From: Suillus spraguei
Lineage: Eukaryota; Basidiomycota; Agaricomycetes; Boletales; Suillaceae
Assembly (NCBI GenBank): GCA_016800925.1
Contig: JABCPU010000074.1
Coordinates: forward strand, 153,864-217,863
Length of the DNA: 64,000 nucleotides
Reading direction: 5' to 3'
Made by a program: the position numbers and the translations under genes. Below are positions 11,421 to 24,041 of this stretch, piece by piece (positions within the stretch are counted from its first letter, which is position 1; each line of letters opens with the position of its first letter). Below the pieces are notes generated by a model. The model was not told the origin of the DNA, did not search any database, and saw nothing but the letters and a program-made list of their open reading frames with translations.

Positions 11421-11642
11421 CACGAGCAATTGCAAATTAGAGTTTGGACTCGTTGAAATGAGTTGAGGCTAATCATCATCGTCGTAGTACTTAAGTGATC
11501 GAACGAACTCGGATATAACCGGAAGCATGTGATTGGTTAGCGCCGTAGCGGCTTCGCATATCCGCGCCGCGTAGTGAGTGTGCACGGTGCCCACGACTTT
11601 TCTCTCGTACTAATTTCTTCAGCGTCGCTGACATCGCCAGCG
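11421..11642. promoter_or_regulatory. bidirectional promoter between the 223-aa gene and SDH4
   Basis: The two start codons point away from each other across 222 bases, so both promoters must lie here or overlap the 5' ends. No distinct TATA box is seen. Opposite-strand ORFs in this interval do not form a coherent protein. Confidence 0.5.
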
Positions 11643-12359
11643 ATGATGTCTTCATCCATGATCCTTCGCTCAGCTCTGCCAAGAACCTTTGCTTTCGCAG
11701 CTGGACGTAATTCCCTACGATCCGCGTTGCAAGGTAGAACCTTTCTCATTCCTCATGTGTGGATCAAGCTTACCTACGTCTGAAAGTGAGAGCGGCAAGC
11801 TCGACTACGCAGTATGTACCAGGCGGACGTACGTCTTAGGAACTCTGTTTTATACCAGGAAAACTCACTCATGTTCCACAGCTATCCTGAAGGGCACGGT
11901 TAACGACCCCACGGAGTTCCCTCCTCCATCAAGAACGCATGGCTCATATCACTGGGCATTTGAGCGCATTCTTGCAGCGTCCCTTGTTCCCATGACCGCA
12001 GCTGCTTTTGTGACCTCTGGATCATCTTACCCCGTCTTCGATGGACTGCTTGGTCTCAGCTTGGTGATGCACTCTCATATTGGGGTACGTGACCGCTAGA
12101 GGTGTATGCACGAGGATATAAACGTCTATTTTTAATGCCAGTTTGACTCGATTATTGTGGACTATGTGCATAAACGCAAATTCCCTATCATTGGTCCTAT
12201 CCTGACCTGGACACTGAGATCGGCCACGGTCGGCGTGCTCGTCGGTGTCTATCAGTTTAACACAAATGACATTGGTGCGATCAATGCTTCTTGTAATTTT
12301 TACCTGACTGATTTCCTGAAGGCTTGACTGAGTTGATTGCGAAGGTCTGGACAGCATAA
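11643..12359 (+). CDS. SDH4: succinate dehydrogenase membrane anchor subunit (CybS)
   Basis: This is a subunit of mitochondrial complex II. It anchors the catalytic dimer in the inner membrane and helps form the quinone and haem sites. Five exons: join(11643..11733,11787..11828,11882..12084,12142..12274,12322..12359). The N-terminus (MMSSSMILRSALPRTFAFA) is rich in Ser, Arg and Ala with no acids, a matrix-targeting peptide. The mature part reads QYVPGGPILKGTVNDPTEFP, then GSYHWAFERILAASLVPMTA, VMHSHIGFDSIIVDYVHKRK and VGVLVGVYQFNTNDIGLTEL. His in HSH and the Asp-Tyr that follows match the haem/quinone region. Three hydrophobic segments are visible. The first intron boundary is the least certain; all phases fit. 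Confidence 0.93.
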
Positions 12360-13891
12360 GATTGTAGACTCCGCGCTACAACATGGTACCAGAGTGTTTA
12401 GAAGAAGATGAAGGACATAAAAAGACTGGTAATAGTAAACACTCGCAATATCTAACTGGTGATCAGTCTACCCGTTAAAAATAAGGTGACGCAAATTCAA
12501 ACCGTCAAGCTCGCCGCGCTTGAACCATAACCAAAATTGGTCGTCAGAAGCTCCATGAAACAAGAGAACACTCAGCATTCATCTTCCTCTACAATACCTT
12601 ATCCGCGTTGGAACCCACTCTATCACCGCAACGCCCAATAACCGTCATTGACACTCGGTCGAGGCTAGAAGCTCTCCTTGCGAATCCAACTTGTCACCTT
12701 TTTCTGCTCACTTCTTGGAATAGCTGGACTCGTTGAGCAAGCATTGTATGAGCTCGACATTCCCTCGTGCGTTAATGAATCCTCCAAGCGTAAGGCAATC
12801 AAATTTCTGCAATCCACCGGCACGGGAGCCAATGTCGCGGACCCCAAGTTACATGTGACTGACCCAACAGTGATCTACCGTACGCTGCAAAATTTTGCAC
12901 AACCAATTGTGGAGTCGATAGTTTTGCCGTCGGTGTATGGTTTTGTCTCTAACATCGGTTGGACTCTTATTATTGACTTTTTAGATGATGTGGTTTGAAT
13001 CTGCAATGAGGGACTGTTTGTTTGCCAACGCTCAGCAGGCATTAAATTACTTGAGATCTTCCATGGGTCATCCTGTCTGGTTGGGTCTAAGAAACGGCCG
13101 AATTTTGACGAAGATGTGAAGTATGGTTTGTCCACAGTCACAGTTGATGACCTAGGTATGGTGTTTCACACCAGTGACGAAGATAAGGTATCAAGGCCGT
13201 GCCACTAATGTGTTTTATTGTCACCACTAAAAACTGACTGAGAACTTCTCAAAGAAATGGACAACGCATTTAGCGGGATAGAAATATTTGACATGGCTTA
13301 TGCTTATGAGACCGAGGCGAAGCAAGAGACGGTGGAGCGCCGTGCCACAAGCCTATCAGAAAGTACTGGTCCAGAACCCACCAAGGTTGGTCACGTTTTC
13401 TGTATCTTTGTATTCTGCATGATCCAATTCATTGCGAAGTATCGTTGCCAAGACTGTTTCAGCGGATGATGCCCATGCATCCCATAACTTGTGCGGCTCT
13501 CTGTTGATTGATCAGTATTGCAGGCTCCCGTGATCTTTGGGAGTGATGGATCCACTGCAGGACCAAAGAAGACGCATAGATGGGTGTCTCACAACGACTA
13601 TAATCTGCTCCCATTGATCCGGAAATTATGACTGAGGGCACAACAACATTTATGGCACCTGATTTTCTTACCAGATTCGATGGTGTATCTCAGAGACAAC
13701 GAAACGCGCATCGTTTATGGTTTGGTTGTGATCTTGATACGTACCCCTTCAATGATTTTGTGGACACCATCTTTCGCCAGCATTAATGTCCTTGACACTG
13801 TACAAACGCTTTACATCTCCAAGACCAATTGGAAAATACTCCGGGGGGTTAAAATTTTTGATGTCCCTCACGCTACATAAGCATCCAAATT
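12360..13891. other. broken coding-like region, not recognised
   Basis: Several plus-strand open stretches look like protein but do not join into one gene: about 12678-12998 (with ADPKLHVTDPTVIYRTL), 13085-13200, 13257-13469, and about 13510-13790 (with THRWVSHNDYNLLPLIRK and GTTTFMAPDFL). The last faintly resembles the GTxxFMAxE segment of fungal-type kinases, too weak to claim. A decayed gene is likely. Confidence 0.35.
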
Positions 13892-14131
13892 TTATCGATC
13901 GGGGAGCAGTCCAATAGTCACTACTCTATGATAGCGCGACTTATTCACTGTGTATTCTGGTGCAGTGGCCTCGATGGCGAATTGCGTCACAATTGTTGTT
14001 CTTCCTGTGAGCCACTTGTCTCGAGTCGTCAGCTGAGCTTCTGATAAGGTTTCTCGATCATCATATACCACATGAGTCTCGCTGGGTAAGTCAAAGGTGG
14101 TTGAAAGGTGTTCTTGCCTCGCCGATACCAT
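13892..14131 (-). CDS. small hypothetical ORF, 79 aa
   Basis: Open from ATG 14131. It is polar and contains SETHVVYDDRETLSEAQLTTRDKWLTG. No family is recognised. It may be an exon of a larger decayed gene together with the broken region next to it. Confidence 0.25.
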   Translation of the reverse strand: MVSARQEHLSTTFDLPSETHVVYDDRETLSEAQLTTRDKWLTGRTTIVTQFAIEATAPEYTVNKSRYHRVVTIGLLPDR

Positions 14132-14541
14132 TCAATCCATAAGCAATGCAGGAACCGCAAGCGGCAATATGACATCGTAAACGGGCCTATCAATCCCTTG
14201 TGAGTGGTTTTTGTGCCAAACCAATGTGTGGAATTTTTAGAACTTCTATGGTACTAGATTTTTTTTCTTGCACGTAACTTAGGAAGCAAGTCGCGTCGAC
14301 GAAGTCAGAGCACGTTTGGTGAAAAATGACGACCTTCGTGACAATCGACAAATCTATTGAATACTTTACTCTACCCAAGTTACATACATAGAACGAACTC
14401 TACCAAATAATCCGCGACTAGTTATGTAGGCGACTGTCTATAAGTCATTCTGTATAGGCACCATTGGCAGCCGGTCATAGTAGGCTTTCACCTCCATCCA
14501 TTTATCCCTCAGTTCTGGATGTGCTTCAACGTACAACGTCT

Positions 14542-16012
14542 TCATGTTCGGTATAGTCGCCCGCAAAAATTGTGCGACAAGTTCAGTGTGCCCAATAACG
14601 AATCCCGGATGTTGAGTACCTCCAGAAACTGAGCACCACCCATAGTGAGACTGCCGATCGGTAGTTCAGGTATTTCCCTTGCATCCAAGGAGAGGTGCAC
14701 GCGGGTGAGTTGTGGGCAGTGTTGAGTCAACGCTGTTAAGGCGTTCAAACTGATACTGGGGATTATGAAGGACCAAGGTAAGCTGCAGAGTCGAATGTCC
14801 TCGAGTTTGCTCCAGGCTTTAGCCGCCGTAATGATGAATTCATCATCTAAATTAAGTGTACCAAGATTGTATACTTGGATGCTGCGGAGATTGCGGCAAG
14901 CGAATAGCGGTGCAAATGTGGATGGATAGAAAACAAAAGGAGTGTCGGCAATTGTGTTGGTTTGCATATTGTGTCGAAGAGAAATTGATCGAACAGACGT
15001 GCCGATGGCACTCAAGAATGAGATGATGACGGAAGATCGTGCTTGGACGTCATAGGAGACGGAAACATCTTCTAGCTGTGGTGAGGATATAAGTGATACG
15101 ACAGATGTACACTGGGGAAGGTTGTATGCCGCGAGGCTGAGATGCCGGAGAGCAGGGAAGGTACTGTTATTTGCACTATCGCGTAGCACGTTGGCGTCGA
15201 AATCAGGATGAAGATTTAAGGCAAGCTCTTGAACATGACGAAGTGTTGCGATGTTCAGCACGCTCTGTGCAGATATACGAATAGAACTGGAGACAACCAA
15301 CCGATGTAAGTCTGGTAGTCCACGGGTCGAAATGTTCAATTCAAATGAAGTCACCGGAAAGAACGATGAAATTGTGAGGTTTTCGAGGCGGGTAGCCTTC
15401 TGAGGAAGATCCTCTAATACCCCGCAAATGCCCTGAGGGCCCATCTTTCGGGGGAGAGTGAAAGAGAGGTTTGTCAGTTTTGGGGAGAGAAAGTCTCGGA
15501 TTAAGGCGAAGTTGGAGGAATTGCACGAGAGGATGGAGAAGTCGAGCGAGGAAAGTGACGGGAACAGAGACTGTGGAGAGCGTTCAGCCAAAAGAAGAGC
15601 AAGCGCGTCCTCGTGTAGTCTCATCATTTTCGCTGGCTTGGGGTATGAAAAACTCTTCACACGGCGTGAATACATGTCAAATCGTGCCCACTCAGACTCA
15701 GTAGGCGGTCTCGTGAGATACTATAGGTAATGCAATTATGAAATTGTGTGCCCGTAGTGATATGAAACTTACAAGTATATTACCGGAGTGAATCTCCCAA
15801 GTACCTCTTGGTAAGCACATGATGAGAGGATTTAACGAATGCTGAGTTCGCCAGAGGGTGTCGAGGGCACATTCCATGAAGCAGCGACATGTACGAGCTA
15901 GCCTAGCAAGGCCGCTTGTATTTCCCAAGCGCTTCGGGTCCCGCTGACCGTCAGCAGCGACGAACTGAATGATGAGAGAAAGAATCTCGTCAATGAGCAG
16001 AGACCGGTGCAT
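14542..16012 (-). CDS. F-box/leucine-rich-repeat-like protein, 472 aa
   Basis: Model complement(join(14542..15720,15773..16012)). The intron has GTAAGT and CTATAG ends; splicing joins WEIHSGNIL to YLTRPPTESEWARFDMYSRR. The N-terminus (LLIDEILSLIIQFVAA, then LARLARTCRCFMECALDTLW) is the degenerate F-box seen in mushroom proteins. Residues from about 110 on are irregular leucine-rich repeats (LSSLDFSIL, LTNLSFTL, LEDVSVSY, LRSIQVYNL, LTRVHLSL). Such proteins usually recruit targets to SCF ubiquitin ligases, but expanded agaricomycete members have unknown substrates. The start at 16012 is the first ATG. Confidence 0.85.
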
Positions 16013-17362
16013 GGTAAACACAAGTTGTGAGGAAGTTCAAGAATTTGCAAAGCTTTAACAGAATGGATCAGTAAAGGCAACCAATTTATCCAGCTTGGAT
16101 TCTGAATATTAAATAGGCTCACCCACGACGACGATGCCTCAAAGGCCAGTAAGGTTAAGATTGAGAACGGAATGGAAATTTTCTCAAACTCGGTTACTAA
16201 CTTACCTCATGATAAACAAGGGAAGACTATTTTCCTTCTATCTGATCTGCCGCATCTACTATTACTTGCGGGAGACTAGGCGATAAAGAATCACATTCTT
16301 TACGTGATCCGCTGACTCCGAGTCTATGCGAGCGGTACGCATCCAAGAGGTCAGGTTCCAAACCAGTGTGTTTAAATTAGACACTGCTACTGCATATTAC
16401 TAATATCGCAGGCATACACTTATATAATACTCCTATTGGGGCTCAAGTAAATTGCAGCTTGCCGCGCATGTATAACGCACCGCGGAGTCACGGAGGACGA
16501 CTTGCTCCAGAACAGAACTTCCATAAGTACATAGAAGATATTTTGGAACCAGCGTATCGGACATGAACATGAGCGATATCCGAACGCAGTCAGATATACG
16601 GTTAGGATACTTTAGTAATACATCTTATTCAATTCATTGCAACACAACTACGCATCTGACTCGTCTGCACAGCTATTGGTCAACACGCTAGTTATATGGG
16701 TAACCATCATTTTAGACCTCCAGGCCACGTTGTAACGGGTCACTGTGACAGTCACTTAACATGTGCCATATAGCAAGTACACATTTCGCATAATCATTAT
16801 GGCGTCGTCCGTAGTATTCGACGTGTGGCAGCCTCGTAACAGGCTAATATGCACTCCGAAGCTTCTCACCATTATAAACAGGTATAGCCAGACCGCACTG
16901 GAACGTGCGCACCCCCGTGCCTTGCAGCTGTCAAGTTGCGTGAAAACCCCTGAGTGACTTCATCGACGGGGAGTATAGTTGAAGTGCTGTCATAGACAAG
17001 AGTACCGGTGAGGCGCAACAAAAATGACGTGGTGATTAGGGGCCAGCATGGCAATTGATGATTGTAATTTGTTAGACCGATCCAAAGAAGTTCCACGTAC
17101 ATATGAACGTGTTGCACACGTGTAGTATCGATAAGCAATTCGCGAGAAACGCATGTCAAATGTCTTCAAGTCAGATATGTAAAATTATCTTTTATCTCGC
17201 GTTCACCTCGAGAACCCTGCATATAATTATATATCCAGTCAGACGGTGGGATCTTGGATGTACATATTCACGAATCAAGAGTCCATTAGGTGCTGAAATT
17301 CGAAAGCACACATATACATGCCAGCATGTACAGTGACATATTCATATTATTCTCTTATACAA
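16013..17362. other. no gene recognised
   Basis: AT-rich, with short scattered ORFs. It separates the two F-box-type genes. No repeat or RNA gene is seen. Confidence 0.4.
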
Positions 17363-18508
17363 TTATTCTATGTGTATACCAGTCATATTATAACACTTCC
17401 AGTCAGCTTCACAACATGCACGCCCAAACTTTCTCCCACCCATCACGATATACCAGCATATGCGAGACTCGGATACCTTTAAACGAATACCATCTGATCG
17501 AATACACTCTTCTCCAGGACGAATTTCAGCAAACGCCTTGATTCCCTTTGGAATGCAGTCATAGTGGTCCCTCAGCAGGGATGCAGACAACATCAGTAGT
17601 TCCACGTGCGAGTTAATTCCCGTGAAGATCGACGCAAATGGATCGGCGGAGGGATTGATACGCGGGTAAGGCAGGAAGACGGTTTTGAGGCTCTTGAAAG
17701 AAGCCCATGGAGTTATTTCCATCCACGAGGGCAGGCGGTAGTCCCGACATGAATCCGCCACGTATGACTTGTAGTCGCATACGTATGGGTTGGTCGAGAG
17801 GTGGGAGATTAAACCAAGGAAAGTAGATCCCTGGGGAGTGTCCGTGAGGCGCTCCCACCGTGGGCCAGTAGTGGGGGGCGTACACGATAGCATTAGAGTT
17901 TGTGTGTTCCAGGGAGGCGGGGAATTTTCGTCGACGACTGCATGAGACTTCCATGCGTGTTCCAGGCATTCTATGACAAGGTCCAGACTTGTCCAGCTGA
18001 GGGCGAGGGATGACGCAGTGAGTAGTATCGGAGCTAGGAGGCTGATGTCCAGCAGAGATTCAGATGGTTTCAGTGCATAGGCCCGAGGGGTGTGGCACAC
18101 TTGAGCTGGTGTAAGATTCCCACCATGGGATACAATCCACATCTTGTGTACACGAGGTGCGTACTCAAAATAGAGGTCGCTTCCTTTCTCCTTGTACGTT
18201 TTCTGCATACGTAAAGCATGCACGAACTTTTCCACGTGTCGAAAGTCTGGCAGCAATATCGTGTGCAAAAGTTCGGGAAGCACGACGCGCCTGACGATTT
18301 TCGAGACGTGACAAAGCGCAAGTGCAGATGAATATGAACTTCTAGCATCATATAGGTCAGCCTGGTCAAAGGTCGGTCGCGCAGTATATTCAAGGATCAT
18401 AAAAGCAAGCTCAACTGGAAGGTCGGTATACGGAAATCGGGTAATAGATTCCATGGCGGGGGAGTGGGATACGATGGTTTGGAGCCCTGACTTTGATACT
18501 CGCATCAT
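17363..18508 (-). CDS. intronless F-box-type protein, 381 aa
   Basis: Starts at ATG 18508 (a second ATG follows at once). Residues about 24-45, FPYTDLPVELAFMILEYTA, form the F-box-like helix, followed by ALALCHVSKIVRRVVLPELLHTI, the usual second part in this family. The rest is a mixed repeat-like region with SSLALSWTSLDLVIECLEHAW and SFKSLKTVFLPYPRI, ending in a Cys-rich tail. The role is probably substrate recognition in an SCF complex; the substrate is unknown. It lacks introns, unlike its neighbours, and shares only the general family form with the gene at 14542-16012. Confidence 0.8.
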   Translation of the reverse strand: MMRVSKSGLQTIVSHSPAMESITRFPYTDLPVELAFMILEYTARPTFDQADLYDARSSYSSALALCHVSKIVRRVVLPELLHTILLPDFRHVEKFVHALRMQKTYKEKGSDLYFEYAPRVHKMWIVSHGGNLTPAQVCHTPRAYALKPSESLLDISLLAPILLTASSLALSWTSLDLVIECLEHAWKSHAVVDENSPPPWNTQTLMLSCTPPTTGPRWERLTDTPQGSTFLGLISHLSTNPYVCDYKSYVADSCRDYRLPSWMEITPWASFKSLKTVFLPYPRINPSADPFASIFTGINSHVELLMLSASLLRDHYDCIPKGIKAFAEIRPGEECIRSDGIRLKVSESRICWYIVMGGRKFGRACCEADWKCYNMTGIHIE

Positions 18509-19277
18509 GAATTATGCACAGCCTCGCCCACAGCAGTGTACAGTAGACGCATCGTATATGGGACCACGCGTTGTGACCCAGTGGTCCGACCTGTCTATCG
18601 GCAGCGTTTATTGTTCCTCAAGCTAGATCACAACGCACTAGTCAACTTGAACAAAAGCACGGGTTCAAATGTATTACAAATCTGGCCTACCATTGTGGAG
18701 CACTGCCACGAACCATAGAATATTAATATTTATCTTTATGTAGGACGTGCTGCACCCCAAAACTTTGAATGTAAAGGCCTGACCAGAGAACTCCTGGCGT
18801 GAGTCAGTGATCATCGATCATCGACCAGTGATGCCAATCAACAGAACCAAGAATACAATTGGACAAAAACAAGGTGACACAAACAAGAGTACGTTCTCCT
18901 GCAGCCGTGCAAGGTGGAGCATTGGCGGGCAACTTATCTTCGTACAAAGACACAGCATGACGCGGTAAACAACATGCCGGCGGCTATTCGTGCTTATATA
19001 TGTTGTAGATATGTTGAAATCAAAAAGGTTTGCTGACGCAACTGGTTAAAACGAGACTCTAGACAAGGTTCTCAGCTCAGGTCAAACGAAGCCTCCTCCC
19101 GAAATTGCTCACATGAATGAAAACCTTCTGCATTACGTGACCGACCCACATACGAAGAAAGACTGAGAGGTAAGGGCAGCACACTCAATGCGAATCAGAG
19201 CAAGTCAATCGTGATAATACAAATGTATCCGTCAATCTGACTCAAGGTTCACTGTGGCTAGGTCTGTAAAATGAGCG
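18509..19277. other. no gene recognised
   Basis: Intergenic between the F-box gene and the 3' end of the PUF6-like gene. ATCATCGATCATCG near 18810 is a short direct repeat. Nothing coding is supported. Confidence 0.4.
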
Positions 19278-21638
19278 TTATAACGACAATGCATTGATCT
19301 TATCCAGTAAGACATTTCTCCCTTTGGTCTCGCTCTTTTTTAATCTCGCGACAACGTCCTCACCAAACCAGCCTTTGACGGTCCGTTTTTCATCGGCGCT
19401 TCCCTCTTCCCTTATCCGCTGCAAAAATTCTGCAATAAAAAAGGCACCTTCTCCCCCAGCCATGCTTACTGTCGAATCCTTACCAACAATGGAAATGAAT
19501 GCAGACGCGAATGCAGATGGAGAGAGCGACGACGAGCGAATGACGGATTTGCTAGCATGCGAAAAATGTCCGCCCTGGAAAAGAGATTTATACATTCGTG
19601 ACGTGTGCGGGAGGTCAATTGGATGAAGCTTTGAGGCATCCTCTGAAGGGTATATCGACGCCAATGGCTGAAGGAGGAATTGCATAGCCGGAGATTTGTC
19701 TAAGAAATAAACGTTAAAATAGATAAACATCGAGTGAAATGCACCAACCGCCATCAGCGTAAAGCATAATTTCCAATACTACCAAACTTCCACCGGTATC
19801 TCGCGCGGCTTCCGCGCCGTTTTCCTCGACAAACTTAAGCAATCCCTCACTTGCTGCTGCCCGTATTTCACCTTCGCGAACAACCGCACTTTTCTTGCTG
19901 GTTTTGCCACGTATAAGGTCTGTCTCAGCAATTATTGCTATTTGAGCAGGCGTGAAATGCCGCCGTGATCGAGGCACAAGCAAATAGAAAAGAGCACGTC
20001 GACCTTGTGGGGTGTTGATGAGTGTAGGGGCGTGGGTGATGATATCAGAAACAAGGGATTTGGCCGTCAACTTTGTATCACTACAGAAAAGTGTCAGAAT
20101 TCATCAACACTGAGCCAATAAACTAGAAAAAACACACTCAATCACGTCTAGGGCAGTGAAGAGAACGAGCTGAGCCTCGTCATCTGTACACATACGTTCA
20201 ACATGAAGTTTTATGACTTTGATAATTTGTTTTCGGTCCTGTATAACCAACATCAATATTTACCACTTGAGCCAATGTCTGAATCTACTTTGGCTGTCCC
20301 ATACGCAATGAAGTCTCTCACAGCCCTGCTGCCGTCCTTTGTATGGACCATCTCGGCAAGGACATCCTGGCAACTGCAGATACAGTGTTAATGAATGATA
20401 TATCAGTCAAGCCTGTATTTACCTTTCGAATATCTCCTTGCGAAGTTTTTCCCGTTCTGACTCATCTTCCGTGTCATTGACAGCATATAAGTATTCCAAA
20501 AGCGCCCTGTGAACGATCGCATGGGTTATGGCGCCTTTATCAGGATTGTTAAAACTGTGGATAGCATAATCGGTTGGAGGGTTACACGATGTTCAATTTC
20601 AGATGCTTACATCGTGGTTAGATTTTCTTTCAGTGCTGCCAGTACGCGTTTTCTTCGCTCGCCCTCAAGACCTTCAAGAACCCCCGGAAAACCTTTTCTG
20701 GCGTTCGCCTTCTCAGGTTCAGAACCTTGTGTTTGAGAGAACAAAGCGACTTCCTTGCCGTAGAAGTCGCGAAGAAGAATAGAACGCTCGTATGCATTTG
20801 CATAAAGCTCGAAGGAATCGGCGAGAACCGCAGATGCCTCCCGGTGCAGCAGTAGACGGAGGACGTTGGACTGGAATTCGAGTAAGATGGACGCACGATG
20901 TGCGGGACAGAACCTGATCAATTTGGTCACTAAAAACTACTACTGTGGTCAAAAGGCTTTGGAGTGAAAATAGACCGGACAAACCTTTGAGTACTTGCTT
21001 TGAGCTAATGCCTTGTAATGACCTTTAAGCTCCATCGCGACCTGGTCCCTCTCCTTTTGCCCACCATACTTTACAACAGTTTGGATAATCCTGCTTGCGT
21101 CGTGCTTTAGAACGATGTCCTTGACTTTTCCCTGGGTAACCTTCATCAGTTCTTTTACATGCTTCTGTCGCTCCGCAGAGGGTATGCTTTTTTGCCGAGC
21201 TAATGACCAAACGCGCTTTGCATCCGCAAGTAACTGCGAATGTGGTTTAGCTGCTCGACGCTGTTCCTGCAACACACGTTGGACTTTATGTGATTCTCTC
21301 GCAGCTACTCAGGACATTATAAATGGTTTGCATTCGGTCCCTGGAATCGTTGACATACCGTTGGGGTCTTTATTGGAGGTACCATCCACAACCATCTCAA
21401 CTGGGATTATCTCCTGGTCCTCAACTTCCTCTTCCTCAAAGTTATCTTCATCCTCATCTTCGTCCTCATCGGACAACCCGCTTGCTGGTATGGGCTGTGT
21501 GACAGGTCTACTTCGTCTCTGTACTTTTCCTTCCTCGAATTTCGTGGAGGAAGAATTTTCAGAGTGTTGTTTCTTGGATTTGGGGCCACCCTGCGAGACC
21601 GCTGGTCTTTTTTTTGATGCACTTTGTAGTCCAGGCAT
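19278..21638 (-). CDS. PUF6: Pumilio-family RNA-binding protein, PUF6/PUM3 type (CPL domain)
   Basis: A nucleolar protein of the Puf6 group, involved in 60S ribosome biogenesis and mRNA control. Eight exons: complement(join(19278..19699,19749..20080,20138..20238,20289..20373,20423..20554,20611..20936,20985..21304,21359..21638)), 665 aa. It begins MPGLQSASKKRPAVSQ with a basic, then strongly acidic, tail (SDEDEDEDEDNFEEEE). Puf-like repeats follow, with KHDASRIIQTVVKYGG, YANAYERSILLRDFYGKE and MVHTKDGSRAVRDFIAYG. The C-terminal third is the CPL domain (HFTPAQIAII, ALFYLLVPRS). All exon phases agree. It shares a 245-base divergent promoter with arginyl-tRNA synthetase, another translation gene. 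Confidence 0.92.
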
Positions 21639-21883
21639 TGGAAAGGAAGCGACTGAGCGCTGAGTAAATCTACAGACTATCAAGTTCAAGTCTTTGAAAG
21701 TTTTTGGGTAGTGATCTTGCACACGTGACCTACATAAATTGATTTACTCCGAGTCACTCTCATCTTCAAATCTTTAAGGGCGAGTGACCAAAAGCCGTGG
21801 CGTTCCTCATCAGATTCACCCATACCACCACCATCTTCCCCAGGATCCTTGTAAAGCACTCTTACGCGAGACTCCATGCAACC
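21639..21883. promoter_or_regulatory. bidirectional promoter, PUF6-like gene and arginyl-tRNA synthetase
   Basis: The two start codons point outward across 245 bases. Both genes serve the translation machinery, so shared growth-linked control is plausible; that is inference. No clear TATA box is seen. Confidence 0.5.
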
Positions 21884-23901
21884 ATGGTTTCATCACTGCC
21901 ATCTTTACCTCCTGTTCTAGGCACGGACCCATCATCCTGCATTCTAGATGCCTTCCGTATCGCTATTGCAAAACGTGTATCGGATGCGCTGCCGCCACTT
22001 ACCCTGGACCAGGCTTACACCGGTGTTGATTATGGAAAGAAAGGCGTTGATTTTACGGTCGCTCTTCCTCGGTTCAGGCTGCCGGGCAAGCCTGACGAGC
22101 TAGCAAAGAAAGTTACAACTGATGTGAGTTGATCTATTTTCCACTGCTCGACGTCGGCTATTCCTTCGCTCCGCACATAATTGTGACACTGTTCATGTTG
22201 CCAGTTCCAACCCGATTACTTCATCTCGACAATTACTCACGACAAACAATTCTTACATTTCCAACTCAACACCGATTCCCTCATCCGCGAAGTCCTCAAC
22301 CAAATACATACCCTCACCTACGACAGCCCCACAGGCAAGCCGTCATATGGTACGAATACTTCTGGTGCCGGCAGGAAACTCGTCATCGAGTATTCGTCCC
22401 CTAACATTGCGAAATCATTCCACGTCGGACATCTTCGAAGCACCATCATAGGTGCATTTTTAGACAACTTGTACAAGGCTTGCGGATGGGAAGTAATTTC
22501 TCTCAATTATTTGGGCGACTGGGGCACCCAAGTAAGTAAACTTTTCATATTATTATTTCTGAGAGTTAATCTGATTTCGTCAGTTTGGCATGATCACCAC
22601 CGGATTCGAAAAATACGGTTCACAAGAGGAGCTTCAAAAGGACGCGATAAAGCACCTCTATGACGTTTACGTCAAAGTCTCAAAAGACGCAGATTCGGAT
22701 CCTAACGTCAAAGTTGAAGCTGCTAAATGGTTCAAGCGGATGGAGGACGGTGACGAATCAGCACTTGCGAACTGGCGAGTGTGGCGGGAGATGAGCGTCA
22801 AGAAATATATAGAGGAATATGAACGATTAAACGTATCGTTCAAAGTATACACAGGAGAAAGCGAGGTTGGTAAGGAGTGGCAAGATCGGGCTCTCGAGCG
22901 CCTTGAAGAGATGGGTCTCATCAGTGATGTCGACGGTGCTAAACTCGTCGATCTCGAAAAATGGAAACTCGGGAAGGCTGTGCTCCGCAAAGCTAGTACG
23001 TGTAAACAACCAACTACCTCATACATTCCTGATCCCGGCACGTAGATGGTACCTCAATATACCTTACTCGTGACATCGGTGGTGCGATTGAGCGATGGGA
23101 GAAATACCACTTTGACAAGATGATCTATGTTGTCGCATCGCAACAGGACCTGCATCTGTCGCAGTTTTTCAAGATGCTATCATTGATGGAGTTCCCATGG
23201 GCAGACCGCCTTGAGCATGTCAACTATGGCTTAGTGCTCGGCATGAGCACTCGGAAGGGAACTGCGGTCTTCTTGGATCAGATCATTCGCGAAGCCTCAT
23301 CAGTTATGCACGAGCAGATGAAACGAAACGAGGTGAAGTACAACAATATCGAAGACCCTGAGATGGTCGCTCGAGAAGTGGGCATCACGGGAATCAAGAT
23401 CCAAGACATGGCTGCCAAACGGTGAGTGTTATTGTTTCATTCCGATACTGCAACTTATCCAGCATCAGGATCAATAACTACACCTTCAACTGGGACCGCA
23501 TGCTTTCCTTCGAGGGCGATACCGGACCGTACTTGCAATACGCACATGTCCGGCTCACCTCCATGGAGCGAAAAAATCCAGAACTCATCCCCCTGCCGTC
23601 CCCATCCCAGATCGACACTTCCTCTCTCGCTTCCTCCCAACACGCACGCGACATCGCCATCCTTCTAGGATCCTACCCCGACGTCGTGAAGACTGCATTG
23701 AAGACACACGAACCCAGTGGTGTGGTGACTTTTGCTTTCCGGCTGGCTCACGCGATTTCAAGTGCATGGGAGACGCTCATCGTCAAAGGGGAAGAAGATA
23801 CGGAGAAGGCTCGTGCAAGGCTTTGGCTCTACCTTTGTGCTCGAGATGTGTTGGGTGCTGCGATGCGACTTCTGAGCATTAGGCCTTTGGAAAGGATGTA
23901 G
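21884..23901 (+). CDS. RARS: arginyl-tRNA synthetase, class I
   Basis: Charges tRNA-Arg with arginine using ATP. Five exons: join(21884..22123,22205..22531,22584..22995,23046..23421,23469..23901), 595 aa. Seen in order: an N-terminal additional domain; the class I signature SPNIAKSFHVGHLRST with the HIGH-like HVGH; LNYLGDWGTQFGMI; GTSIYLTRDIGGAIERW; YVVASQQDLHLSQFF; the KMSKS-equivalent MSTRKG; then the DALR anticodon-binding domain, ending RDVLGAAMRLLSIRPLERM. The start ATG lies in ACCATGG, a strong context. The frame is open upstream to a GTG with a basic, Thr/His-rich stretch that would look like a mitochondrial presequence, but it has no ATG. Confidence 0.95.
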
Positions 23902-24041
23902 CAGGTGTTTCTTTGTGTGCGCAGTTAAATCGATTGATGCAGAATACTTAATCGTGATTATACATAGAAGGTCGGGCATAGCACTTGCCCTAAACTGAAG
24001 CGACCGTGACTGGAGTCCTGATGCCAATATTCTCTTCATCA

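Noticed and set aside
11476..11749. Minus-strand ORFs ending near 11476 opposite the SDH4 5' end
   Set aside because: They can be spliced into protein-like pieces, but the plus strand encodes an unmistakable SDH4 with consistent phases, and the minus pieces match no family.
13510..13790. Fungal-type protein kinase remnant
   Set aside because: Only GTTTFMAPDFL recalls a kinase segment. No catalytic loop or Asp-Phe-Gly motif was found nearby, so the label is not supported.
21797..21883. Possible mitochondrial presequence giving a dual-targeted arginyl-tRNA synthetase
   Set aside because: The upstream in-frame stretch looks like a presequence, but its first codon is GTG and no ATG opens it. 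The ATG at 21884 has an excellent context. Non-AUG starts exist, so ribosome profiling could revive the idea.
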